This document shows, in pieces, positions 33,828-44,196 of a DNA stretch of 64,000 bases. A program made the translations under genes and the position numbers. This DNA is from JAUIAI01 sp045106815 (lineage in GTDB: Bacteria > Pseudomonadota > Gammaproteobacteria > Burkholderiales > Burkholderiaceae_E). The stretch spans positions 62,001-126,000 of the forward strand of contig JBGCFG010000003.1 of NCBI GenBank assembly GCA_045106815.1. Direction: 5' to 3'. Position 1 is the first letter of the stretch. Every line of letters begins with the position of its first letter. The notes under the pieces are model-generated. The model had not been told where the DNA came from. It was given only the letters and a program-made list of their open reading frames with translations, and did no database searches.

Positions 33828-34391
33828 AGAGTCCTCCGTACTGTTTTGCTGCACGAACCCGACAAACCACTGTGGTGTCGGGGAGTTGTCATCGCGACAA
33901 CGGGACAAGATCAGGGCGCTTCCTGAACCGCCAAACAATCAATCGTCGAGAAGAAGGCCGTAACCGACCGGCGACTTTCACCGCAACGTTTGAATCATTC
34001 GGGGCGCCGCTGCTTGCAATGAGTGCCGGGTCAGGCTCACAACGCTGTGCTGTGAAACAGCAGCATTGCATCAGGCTGATTAACCTGCGGGCCTACACCG
34101 AACCCGCTAACTTGCAGGGGCATATCTTGTCCGACTGTTGCTAATTTACCATAGTCGGACCTAAAAGACCAGCGCTTTTTGGCCGGCATGGCTGATTAGG
34201 CAGCCTCCGGGGTTTTCGTAAGGGCCGCAATGGAAGACCTTAGCCGCCACGTTCGACCATCAATCAGACATATTCGCCAATGCATAGACGAGCTAATCAC
34301 AGCGGCAATTACCCAAACACAAGCAAACAATCGTTAATCTGCTTTTAAATGGAACGATCAGCGCCCAACTGGACGAGAACTCGCTCAGCCA
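33828..34391. other. 564-bp gene-free region
   Basis: This is the longest stretch without a credible gene, between the small basic protein and the end of prfC. Frames present are short or overlap shadows. It contains a perfect 8-bp inverted repeat (GTCCGACT 34129-34136 and AGTCGGAC 34153-34160) around a 16-nt AT-rich loop, and a shorter one near 33886-33902 (GTTGTC.../...GACAAC). Neither is followed by a T-run. It could hold an untranslated RNA or decayed sequence; I cannot decide from sequence alone. Confidence 0.5.
34129..34160. repeat. 8-bp inverted repeat in gene-free region
   Basis: GTCCGACT (34129-34136) and AGTCGGAC (34153-34160) are perfect reverse complements with a 16-nt spacer. 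It may be an RNA hairpin or an operator for a dimeric regulator. No adjacent regulator gene is seen. Confidence 0.6.
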
Positions 34392-35993
<1,602 letters not shown>

Positions 35994-36016
35994 GAAGGGA
36001 AAGGCTGATTGTTCTT

Positions 36017-37222
36017 TTAGTGGAAGTGGACTGACTCGGGCGCAACATCTATCGGCATCTCAGCATGAACCAGCTCAGAGCGCGTGTTGGGATACAGCGG
36101 TGCGCCACAGTCGTCGCAAAACTCTGGTTCGGTCAATGCCGGCCAGACGCTGACTTGCGTAACGCCAGCCTCCTGGAGTTGCTCACGAATTCGGTTCAAT
36201 GGAGAGGGATCATCTTCATCGGTTTCAGGTCCAAGAAGTGGCCAGACTACGCCGTGGGCAATGTCTTCGCCATCGGCGTCGACCGCAAGCCCTATCCGGT
36301 ATTCATCAACCCGTTCACCGCCAAAGGCCGCGATAATGGCATGAACCTTATCGGCGGGTACAGCCAACGCATGGGTTAGGTAGTGGACGGCGGCGCGCAC
36401 CCCGAACGGGCGAATCCGCCGATCAGACTCGCGCATGTTCAAGTGATAGGCGTCGGGCAGCAGACATTCGAATCCGCACCCGGGCATGATTTCTGTGATG
36501 AGCGGCCGCGCATGTTCCAGCCATCTTTCGAGCGTCTTAACCCGTCCTCCTTTGGGCTTGGGGCCCGGCGCCTGCCACTGAAAGACGGGCGTATCGAGCG
36601 GGGCGGCAACCACGCCGATGAAAAACCGGGCATCGGCGAGGAGCATCGCGCTATCAGGCATTTTCGGGCCTGGTTTCGGCGCAGTTTGCTCAATCGCTTT
36701 GCGGCCCAGCTTCAAGGTAAGTTTGCGCAGTTCGCTGTGATCACGAGGCAATTGATCAACGCTGTAGATTGCCTGAGCCATTGCAAACCGGACCTTGGGC
36801 GCGAGTACATCCTTGGTCAGCCGCTCAGCCAGTCGAGCAGCGAATTCCTTGCTGATCGGCCCAGCCGGGATTTGAAAACGTGTCCAGGCAATCACGGGCG
36901 CAACCACCAGCAAAATCTGCCAAGACTGGCCTTCATACTCAACGACCGCTGACTCGGCACACTCTTCTACCGCCTCAATCAGGGCGCCATAGGCTTCCAG
37001 GTCGGTTTGGTGCAACCGATCGAGTGCGTCATGAAGCGGGCGAATATGGCCTGCATCCAGAAGTTGATGCAAGCGGCTAATAAGCTGGCCATCCCAGTAG
37101 CGGTCTTCTACGCGGCTACCCGAATTTGCCATCCCGAGCGCGCAAGACACCAAAAACTCGGAATCCGCCGACAAATGCGCCTTGCGATCCCGGGTACCGC
37201 GCGTTTGACGGGTTTCCTTCAT
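36017..37222 (-). CDS. DUF2863 family protein
   Basis: The 401-aa protein matches, by remembered motifs, the betaproteobacterial DUF2863 family. Its N-terminus has SRVEDRYWDGQL and its C-terminus has GVVWPLLG, EAGVTQVSVW and the CxxC segment FCDDCGAPLYPNTRSELVHAEMP. The C-terminal Cys pair might bind a metal together with other residues. It has no signal peptide or membrane helix, and its biochemical role is unknown. GGAG lies about 6 bp before the ATG at 37222. It sits just upstream of prfC, and its presence supports a betaproteobacterial host. Confidence 0.87.
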   Translation of the reverse strand: MKETRQTRGTRDRKAHLSADSEFLVSCALGMANSGSRVEDRYWDGQLISRLHQLLDAGHIRPLHDALDRLHQTDLEAYGALIEAVEECAESAVVEYEGQSWQILLVVAPVIAWTRFQIPAGPISKEFAARLAERLTKDVLAPKVRFAMAQAIYSVDQLPRDHSELRKLTLKLGRKAIEQTAPKPGPKMPDSAMLLADARFFIGVVAAPLDTPVFQWQAPGPKPKGGRVKTLERWLEHARPLITEIMPGCGFECLLPDAYHLNMRESDRRIRPFGVRAAVHYLTHALAVPADKVHAIIAAFGGERVDEYRIGLAVDADGEDIAHGVVWPLLGPETDEDDPSPLNRIREQLQEAGVTQVSVWPALTEPEFCDDCGAPLYPNTRSELVHAEMPIDVAPESVHFH

Positions 37223-37327
37223 GCGTTCTCCAGATTAGGGTTGGCCTCTACAGTAGCGCCACGCCATGTCACAAGTGTATCAATCTGTCGCCTTTCCGTC
37301 TGAGCGGCAGCCTGATAAATTCGCTCC

Positions 37328-38680
37328 ATGAAAGCAATGTCTGAACTGCCTCCCCAAAAACGCGCAGGTACACGATTGAATCGCTGGCGCCTGGCGCTGT
37401 GCGCGGTATTAGTTGGCGCTGGCCTGAGTGCCTGCCTGCCATCCATCTTTAATGACGACGATGACTATGATGCCGACAATGACGCGGAGTTTGTCGTTCG
37501 CTACATGAAAGACTGGTACCTCTGGGAAGATCGCCTTCCCAACGATATTAACGAAGCCGACTATTCATCTGGCCAGGCTGCCCTTGATGCGCTCAAGGTT
37601 GCCGAAGACCGGTACAGCGGCATCACGCCTGCGGCCGAATACAACCGGTTTTTTCGGGATGGCCAAACGGTTGGCTTTGGTCTGAGCTACCGAATCGAAG
37701 AAGGTGACCAGGCGATCCGGGTTGTTCTGGTGCAGCCGCAGGCGCCCGCCCAAGAGGCCGGCCTACGCCGTGGCGACCTCATCACCGAGGTTGAAGGCGA
37801 AGCCGTCTCAACCTTGATTGCAGAAGATCGCCTGAATGCCGCATTCGGCCCGCTCGATGAAGGCGTGACCCGTAGCTTTGCGATCACCCGCGACGGCAAC
37901 ACGCTGTCTCTCACCATTGTCAAAGCACTCTACAACCTAAGTTATGTGATTGCCGATGCGATGTTTGAAGCCGGCGGCCGCAAGGTTGGTTATGTCAATT
38001 TTTTCTCGTTTGCCGAGAAAGGGGTTGCCCCATGGCAGTCGGCGCTTGACCGTTTACTCGAAGAAGGCGCGCAAGACTTGATTGTCGATCTACGCAGCAA
38101 TGGCGGAGGCCTGCTGTCCGTGACGCAGCGGGTAGGCTCGTCGCTGGGCGCGAATTCGCTACGCGGCAAAGTCCTGGCCGAACTCACTTTTAATAATCGT
38201 CGCGACGAAAACAACCGAACCTATAAGTTCGGGATTGATTCTCGGTCGGGTCAGTTTGAGCGCCTGGTTTGGCTCACGAGCCGCTCAAGCTGCTCTGCCT
38301 CGGAAGCGCTTATTGTCGGCCTTGACCCTCACCGAACGGCAACCCGCGTGGGCGAAACCACCTGTGGCAAACCAGTGGGTTTCACGCCGCCGACGTTTGG
38401 CGACAATGTTTACAGCATCGTGACCTTCAGATTACGCAATGCCGTTGGCACTACCGACTACTTCGATGGTCTGACGCCAGACTGCCCCGTAGCTGATGAT
38501 GGCGCCGGCCAATTGGGCGATCGCAACGAGGCGCTTACTGCTGCCGCCCTGGCCTTTTTGGAAACTGGGAATTGTCCGGCCCAAGGCGCACAAGCGATCA
38601 AAGCCTTGCGCGACACCCGCAGCCTCGGGGAAATGACCAACCACCCCACTGGCCTACCAGCGCTGACGAATCTCTGGTAA
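37328..38680 (+). CDS. S41 family C-terminal-processing peptidase, lipoprotein
   Basis: The 450-aa protein starts with a signal sequence ending in lipobox LSAC, followed by an acidic linker (DDDDYD). Then come an N-terminal helical domain, a PDZ domain (about 125-200, with FGLSYRI, AQEAGLRRGDLI) and the S41 protease core. The catalytic Ser is in the SSCSASEAL motif and the Lys in CGKPVG, the Tsp/CtpA-type Ser-Lys pair. It would cleave substrates with exposed C-termini in the periplasm. The ATG at 37337 is an alternative start. It stands alone, convergent with dnaQ. Confidence 0.92.
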   Translation: MKAMSELPPQKRAGTRLNRWRLALCAVLVGAGLSACLPSIFNDDDDYDADNDAEFVVRYMKDWYLWEDRLPNDINEADYSSGQAALDALKVAEDRYSGITPAAEYNRFFRDGQTVGFGLSYRIEEGDQAIRVVLVQPQAPAQEAGLRRGDLITEVEGEAVSTLIAEDRLNAAFGPLDEGVTRSFAITRDGNTLSLTIVKALYNLSYVIADAMFEAGGRKVGYVNFFSFAEKGVAPWQSALDRLLEEGAQDLIVDLRSNGGGLLSVTQRVGSSLGANSLRGKVLAELTFNNRRDENNRTYKFGIDSRSGQFERLVWLTSRSSCSASEALIVGLDPHRTATRVGETTCGKPVGFTPPTFGDNVYSIVTFRLRNAVGTTDYFDGLTPDCPVADDGAGQLGDRNEALTAAALAFLETGNCPAQGAQAIKALRDTRSLGEMTNHPTGLPALTNLW

Positions 38681-38723
38681 CTCCACTCTCAGGTAGTTGG
38701 ATTGACCGAGCCCCTCACGATGG

Positions 38724-39428
38724 TTAGGGAGTGGGCCAGAGCGCTGGCTCACCCCGGTCTTTTGCGATCTCAGCAAGTTGCTCAGCATGAGCGGTCTGCT
38801 CTGACTCGCTTGCTTTCAGTACGCGCAGATTCTTGGGTGGCCAGTCGCCATTGAGGGTAACCTGCGCAGCTTGCGAGCTAGCCGTCGAGACTATTTCAAG
38901 GCTGTCCTGCCCGCGTGTCATCGCGAGATAAACATCTGCCAATAGTTCGGCATCCAGCAACGCGCCGTGCAGTTTGCGATGGGCATTGGAAACGCCATAG
39001 CGATCACACAAGACATCAAGCGAATTACGGCGACCGGGATGCAACTCGCGCGCCATTGCGAGCGTGTCCGTCACCTCGCCGCAATACTGACTAAGCGGCT
39101 TGCGGCGTAACCGCTTGAATTCAGCATCGAGAAAGCCCACATCAAACGCCGCGTTGTGAATCAAGATCTCGGCACCGGTTACAAATTCAATGAACTCATC
39201 TGCAACCTGCTCAAAGAGCGGTTTGTCTGCGAGCATCTCGAGCGTCAAGCCATGCACTTGCATCGCGCCCTCATCAATATCGCGCTCAGGATTCAGATAA
39301 TGATGCAGCGTTCGTCCGGTCAGACGACGGTTTTCCATCTCAACGCAGCCGATCTCGATGATGCGATGACCATCACTGGCTGATAGCCCGGTGGTTTCCG
39401 TATCGAGCACAATTTGTCTTTCACTCAT
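38724..39428 (-). CDS. dnaQ: DNA polymerase III epsilon subunit
   Basis: DnaQ is the 3'-5' proofreading exonuclease of the replicative polymerase. The 234-aa protein has the DEDDh motifs: DTETTG (Exo I), HNAAFDVGF (Exo II) and HGALLDAELLADVYL (Exo III). The C-terminal 50 residues form the less conserved tail that contacts the alpha subunit and clamp. Its ATG overlaps the stop of the RND pump gene as ATGA (39425-39428), so it is translationally coupled to an efflux pump, an unusual arrangement discussed in the findings. Confidence 0.96.
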   Translation of the reverse strand: MSERQIVLDTETTGLSASDGHRIIEIGCVEMENRRLTGRTLHHYLNPERDIDEGAMQVHGLTLEMLADKPLFEQVADEFIEFVTGAEILIHNAAFDVGFLDAEFKRLRRKPLSQYCGEVTDTLAMARELHPGRRNSLDVLCDRYGVSNAHRKLHGALLDAELLADVYLAMTRGQDSLEIVSTASSQAAQVTLNGDWPPKNLRVLKASESEQTAHAEQLAEIAKDRGEPALWPTP

Positions 39429-42400
39429 GAAGAGGGTTCCGCTTTCGGGTTGACTTCGGGCATGGCTTCAGGGGCAACGGGCGTCGGTGATACCTGGCGT
39501 TGTTCCCTTGCGAAAAGGTAATAAATGGCGGGCACTACAAACAGGGTCATGAGCGTGCCAAACGCCATGCCGCCCACAATGACCTGGCCGATCTGCTCCC
39601 GACTCTCGGCGCCGGCCCCAAACGCCAACCATAGCGGCAGTGCACCGCATACGGTTGACAGCGTCGTCATGAGAATCGGGCGTAAGCGCAGGCTTGCTGA
39701 CTCTATGATCGCTTGCCTGAGCGGGCTACCCGCGTCTCTGAGCTGGTTGGCAAACTCAACAATCAATATGCCATGCTTGGTAATCAGCCCCACCAGCGTG
39801 ATGAGTCCGATCTGCGTGTAGACATTGACCGTGCCACCAGTGAGATGCAGCAGGCCAAGCCCCCCGACCAGCGATAAGGGCACAGTAAACAGGATAGTCA
39901 ACGGATCAACGAAACTCTCGAACTGCGCAGCCAGCACCAGGTAAATAAACATCAGTGCAAGCACGAACGTCAAAATCAGCGCCTCACTGGACTGCGTATA
40001 TTCGCGGGTGGGGCCGTTGTAGTCGGTCGCGTAACCCGTCTTGAGAAACTGCGGCACCGTCTCTTCGATGTACTGCACGGCTTGCCCGAGCGTTACACCT
40101 TCTGCAAGGTTGGCCTTGATCGTGATGGCTCGCCGCTGCGCAAAATGGTTGAGTTGACGCGCACCAATTGCCGGTGTCACCGTCACGAACGCAGACAATG
40201 GAAGCATGTTGTCATCATTGCCCCGCACGAATAACCGGTCGATCGCATCAGGTGATGCGCGGTCGGCGCCGTCCAGTTGAAGAACGACGTTGTACTCCTC
40301 ATTGTTTTGTTTGAATTGAGTGACTGTACGGCCGCCCAACATCGTTTCAAGCGTCCGGCCAACCTCATCCACACCGACACCGGCGTCTGCAGCCAGCGCT
40401 CTGTCAACTGACACCCGAAACTCGGGTTTGTTAATCGTCAGGTCGGTGTCAATGCCAAGCATCAACCCGCTGTCACGGAATGCCTGCACCATGGGCTCAA
40501 TCGCACTGGCCGTTTCCTCGTAACTATCCGGGCTCATGACGACCAACTGCACTGGTCGGGACCTTGATGAGCCACCCAGCCCGGAAGGCTGTATGGGGAA
40601 TGCGCTGAGCGCAGGAACCGATCCAAGCTTGGGTCTAATCTCGGCGATCACTTCGGCAATGGAGCGATCCCGTTCGCTCCAGTCGTTCACGCCGATAAAT
40701 GCCATACCGCCCGAAGGCGTTGGCCGGCCCGCAATCATGAAGATGCGCCAAACGTCTTGCGTCTCAAGCGCAATCTTCTCGATAGCCTTGGCATTCTTAG
40801 CCATATAGCCAATCGACGAACCTTCCGGTGCACGCATCATGGTCATAAAGACGCCGCGATCTTCCTTGGGGGCGAGCTCGCTCGGTGTGTTCGTCCACAG
40901 CCACCAGGTGCTGCCAGCAAACAGCAAGGCAACGATCAACATGACCCACCGCAGCGCGATAATGCCTGACAACACGCGCTGATAGCCACGGGTCAGGCTG
41001 CGCAAAAAGCGATCCGTTGAATTCGCAAACCACTTGGGCGGCGCATCGTCCTTAAGCATCCGCCCACACATCATGGGCGTTAAGGTCAGCGCAAGAAAAC
41101 CGGAAATGATGACTGTGCCGGCCAGTGTCAGCGCGAATTCGGTAAAGAGAGCGCCAGTTCGACCTGATTGAAATGCCACCGGCGCAAACACTGCAGCCAG
41201 AGTCAGGGTCATCGCAATGACAGCAAAGCCAACCTCGCGTATGCCGGCAAACGCAGCTTCAAGCGGCTTAAGTCCCTTCTCGATGTGACGGTAGACATTT
41301 TCCAGGACGACAATCGCGTCATCAACCACCAGACCAATCGCGACCACCATCGATAGCAGCGTGAGCGTATTAATCGAGAAACCGAAAATGTCCATCACGG
41401 TGAATGCCGACACCAGACTGACGGGGATCGTGATGAGCGGGATAAAAGACGCGCGCAAACGACCCAGGAACAGGAAGGTCACGAGAGCCACCAACACCAC
41501 CGCTTCAGCAATTGTGGTGAACACTGCCCGGATCGACCGGTCAATGAAGATGCTCGAGTCATAGGCAATAGTGACTTTCACATCATCGGGTAACTCGGCC
41601 TGCAGTTTTGGTAGCCGTTCACGCAGCGCTTCCGACAAAATCAGTGGGTTGGCTGTCGCCTGTTTGATCAAGCCCATCGCTACCGCATTGCTGCCATTAA
41701 AGCGCACGACACTGCGCTCACTCTCGGGCGCAATCGCGACCCGAGCGATATCACGTATCTGCACGGGGTAGCCGTCAACCACCCGGATCACAACCGCCTC
41801 GAACTCACCCACTTCGTTGAGGTCAGTGCGCGAGATAACGTTGAATTCTCGGGTCGTGCTTTCAATCCGCCCGCTAGGCAACTCAATATTCTGGCTGCGC
41901 AGCGCCTGCTCTACGTCAACCGGTGTGAGCCCAAACGCGGCCAGACGATCAGGGTCGAGCCAGATCCGCATCGAGTATTTCCGATCCCCAAAGATGCGCA
42001 CATCGGCCGCTCCTGGCAGTGTCTGTAAGCGCGGTTTGACGAGCCGATTAGCCAGATCGGAAACCTCGAGCTGGGACCTCGTTTCGGACGAGAACGCGAG
42101 CCACACAACGGCTCTGGCATCAGAGTCAACCTTAGAGATAACGGGCTCATCCGTGTCGTCAGGCAGGCGTCCACGCACGCGCGCGACTCGATCGCGAACA
42201 TCGGCCGCAGCACCGTCGGCGTCTCGGTCGAGACGAAAGCGAATCGACACTTGACTACTCTCAGCGCGCGAAGTGGAGGTAAGTAACTCGACCCCTTCAA
42301 TACCAGCAACCGAGTCTTCGATCGGCTTGGTCACCTGAGATTCAATAATCTCGGCGGCCGCCCCCCGGTAAGCCGTGCTGATTGTGACGACTGGCACATC

Positions 42401-42520
42401 GGTGTTGGGGTATTGGCGAATCTGTAGCCGGTCATAGCTCACCAGACCGAGCAGCACAATGACGATAGCCAGCACGGTCGAGAGCACCGGCCGGCGAATG
42501 CAGGTCTCTGAAAACCTCAC
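39425..42520 (-). CDS. RND multidrug efflux pump, inner-membrane transporter (HAE-1 type)
   Basis: The 1031-aa protein has the twelve-helix RND layout with two large periplasmic loops. The proton-relay Asp pair is visible in VGLVVDDAIVVLENVYRH (TM4). The N-terminus (RRPVLSTVLAIVIVLLGLVSYDRL) and C-terminus (GLITKHGILIVEFANQL) are typical of MdtB/MuxB-like members. It would take drugs or other amphiphiles from the periplasm and inner membrane and pass them to an outer-membrane channel. It starts 5 bp after the stop of the adaptor gene; its own stop overlaps dnaQ. No outer-membrane TolC gene is adjacent. Confidence 0.95.
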   Translation of the reverse strand: MRFSETCIRRPVLSTVLAIVIVLLGLVSYDRLQIRQYPNTDVPVVTISTAYRGAAAEIIESQVTKPIEDSVAGIEGVELLTSTSRAESSQVSIRFRLDRDADGAAADVRDRVARVRGRLPDDTDEPVISKVDSDARAVVWLAFSSETRSQLEVSDLANRLVKPRLQTLPGAADVRIFGDRKYSMRIWLDPDRLAAFGLTPVDVEQALRSQNIELPSGRIESTTREFNVISRTDLNEVGEFEAVVIRVVDGYPVQIRDIARVAIAPESERSVVRFNGSNAVAMGLIKQATANPLILSEALRERLPKLQAELPDDVKVTIAYDSSIFIDRSIRAVFTTIAEAVVLVALVTFLFLGRLRASFIPLITIPVSLVSAFTVMDIFGFSINTLTLLSMVVAIGLVVDDAIVVLENVYRHIEKGLKPLEAAFAGIREVGFAVIAMTLTLAAVFAPVAFQSGRTGALFTEFALTLAGTVIISGFLALTLTPMMCGRMLKDDAPPKWFANSTDRFLRSLTRGYQRVLSGIIALRWVMLIVALLFAGSTWWLWTNTPSELAPKEDRGVFMTMMRAPEGSSIGYMAKNAKAIEKIALETQDVWRIFMIAGRPTPSGGMAFIGVNDWSERDRSIAEVIAEIRPKLGSVPALSAFPIQPSGLGGSSRSRPVQLVVMSPDSYEETASAIEPMVQAFRDSGLMLGIDTDLTINKPEFRVSVDRALAADAGVGVDEVGRTLETMLGGRTVTQFKQNNEEYNVVLQLDGADRASPDAIDRLFVRGNDDNMLPLSAFVTVTPAIGARQLNHFAQRRAITIKANLAEGVTLGQAVQYIEETVPQFLKTGYATDYNGPTREYTQSSEALILTFVLALMFIYLVLAAQFESFVDPLTILFTVPLSLVGGLGLLHLTGGTVNVYTQIGLITLVGLITKHGILIVEFANQLRDAGSPLRQAIIESASLRLRPILMTTLSTVCGALPLWLAFGAGAESREQIGQVIVGGMAFGTLMTLFVVPAIYYLFAREQRQVSPTPVAPEAMPEVNPKAEPSS

Positions 42521-42525
42521 TCGGG

Positions 42526-43749
42526 CTACCCGGCCAGCGGCTTGGGTGCCGAGCGCAGGCCGGCGTCACGGCGGTCATCAAGCCCTGGTACGGGCGAAAT
42601 GACCTTAACCGGCACCGCATCGCCACGCAACTTTAACTGTCCGGCCGTGACAATCGCTTCCCCAGCTTCCACGCCCTTGAGAATTTCAATCTGGCCGTCT
42701 CGACGCGCACCCGTCTGAACCGGGCGCCGCTGGGCTTTCCCATCGGCAACGGCAAAAACGTACTCCCCTTCTGCCGAGGCGAGCACACTTTCTTCGGGAA
42801 TAACCACCGCTGATTCACGAGCCTCGATGACAAGGCGCGCGCGGGCAAACATACCGGGACGCAGCAAATCCTCATCATTATTGATTCGGCCACGCACGAC
42901 CAGGGAGCGTCCGGCCGAATCGATTGCGGTGTCGATTGTTTCAACTTGGGCATTGAACTCGCGCGCTGGATACGCATCAAAGCCAACCCGAATTGACTGA
43001 CCGGCCTGCACCTGCGCGAGCAGACGTTCGGGCACGCGCAGATCCAGCTTTAGGCTGCTCAGATCATCGAGCCGTACCAGTGCAGTGCCCTTGGTCACGT
43101 ATTCACCGACGTTGACGCCGACCAGCCCTGAGCGGCCATCAAAGGGCGCAACGATACGAGACTTGGCAAGCCTCGCACTGACGACGGCCAACTTGGCCGC
43201 CAGCACTTTCACATTCGCGGCGGCTTCTTCGCGAGACTGCTTGCTCACAAAACTTTGCTTGGCAAGATTACGTGCGCGCTTGAGATCGGCCCGCGCCAGG
43301 CTAAGTTCGGCTTGGGCCTGGGCGAGTTCTGCTTCTGTGACCGAGTCATCAAGCCTGAACAACAGGTCTCCCGCTTTAACGCGCGCGCCATCTTGCAAGC
43401 CGACCTCAATCACGCGTCCATCTGTTTCGGGCGCCAGCTGTACCGAACGAGCTGCCAACAAGGAACCCACCGCCGAAACGGTTTCTTCGATTCGGATTGT
43501 TTCGGCAGTGGCGACATTGACCGAGACTGGCCCGCGAGAACGCCCTGGCCGGCCCGCACCTTTTGCCGCCTGCGCTTTTGGCGCTTGTGATGGCTTACCT
43601 GACGATTGTTTGTCGGCAGTCTTGGCAGGGCTCACAGAGGCCTGCGGCTGGCCTAATTTGGACCCAGCCGGTTTGGAAACCTGCCATCCGGCGAAGATCA
43701 CGGCGCCAAACGCGAGCACCAAGACTAAATAAAAGAGTGTGCGATTCAC
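42526..43749 (-). CDS. RND periplasmic adaptor (membrane fusion protein)
   Basis: The 407-aa protein has an N-terminal membrane anchor (about 5-22), a long low-complexity Lys/Ala/Pro/Ser linker (about 28-75), then the adaptor domains. These are the lipoyl-like half motifs (GRVIEVGLQDGARVKAGDLLFRLDD; IVAPFDGRSGLVGVNVGEYV), a helical hairpin (about 145-190), the beta-barrel and the membrane-proximal domain. It bridges the RND pump to an outer-membrane channel. The gene starts 12 bp after rnhA and ends 5 bp before the RND gene. The linker is longer than usual for the family. Confidence 0.94.
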   Translation of the reverse strand: MNRTLFYLVLVLAFGAVIFAGWQVSKPAGSKLGQPQASVSPAKTADKQSSGKPSQAPKAQAAKGAGRPGRSRGPVSVNVATAETIRIEETVSAVGSLLAARSVQLAPETDGRVIEVGLQDGARVKAGDLLFRLDDSVTEAELAQAQAELSLARADLKRARNLAKQSFVSKQSREEAAANVKVLAAKLAVVSARLAKSRIVAPFDGRSGLVGVNVGEYVTKGTALVRLDDLSSLKLDLRVPERLLAQVQAGQSIRVGFDAYPAREFNAQVETIDTAIDSAGRSLVVRGRINNDEDLLRPGMFARARLVIEARESAVVIPEESVLASAEGEYVFAVADGKAQRRPVQTGARRDGQIEILKGVEAGEAIVTAGQLKLRGDAVPVKVISPVPGLDDRRDAGLRSAPKPLAG

Positions 43750-43761
43750 GGTCTCGTTTGC

Positions 43762-44196
43762 TCAGGCATTGGACACTCCCCGGTTTGCGAGTTCGTCTGC
43801 ACGCTCGTTACCCGGATGCCCGTTGTGTCCTCGAACCCAGTGCCACTCGACTGACCTGGCATCAGACAAGGCCACCAGGGTTTTCCAAAGATCGGCGTTT
43901 TTGACAGGCTGCTTGCTGGCCGTTTTCCAGCCGCGACGTTGCCAGTTGATAACCCACTCGGTAATGCCTTTCTGGACATACTGCGAATCGGTAAACACCT
44001 TCAGTAATCTCTGCTCGTCAACGGCTTCCAGCGCACGAATCACCGCGAGCAGTTCCATGCGGTTGTTGGTCGTCTGGGGTTCACCACCGAACAGCTCACG
44101 CTCATCACCACCCTCAACAATCAGCGCTCCCCATCCGCCGGGTCCGGGGTTTCCTTTGCAGGCGCCGTCGGTAAATATCTCGATGGGCTCGGCCAT
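43762..44196 (-). CDS. rnhA: ribonuclease HI
   Basis: RNase HI degrades RNA in RNA:DNA hybrids. The 144-aa protein has all four carboxylate motifs in order: IFTDGACKGNPGPGGWG (Asp10), MELLA (Glu), FTDSQYVQ (Asp) and RADELA (Asp). Length is normal. The ATG at 44196 begins the canonical N-terminus. The upstream methyltransferase frame runs 76 bp into this gene, so the ribosome binding site lies inside another coding sequence and expression is likely coupled. Confidence 0.97.
   Translation of the reverse strand: MAEPIEIFTDGACKGNPGPGGWGALIVEGGDERELFGGEPQTTNNRMELLAVIRALEAVDEQRLLKVFTDSQYVQKGITEWVINWQRRGWKTASKQPVKNADLWKTLVALSDARSVEWHWVRGHNGHPGNERADELANRGVSNA

Noticed and set aside
43085..43732. 215-aa plus-strand open frame
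   Set aside because: It is antisense to the RND adaptor and has no family features.
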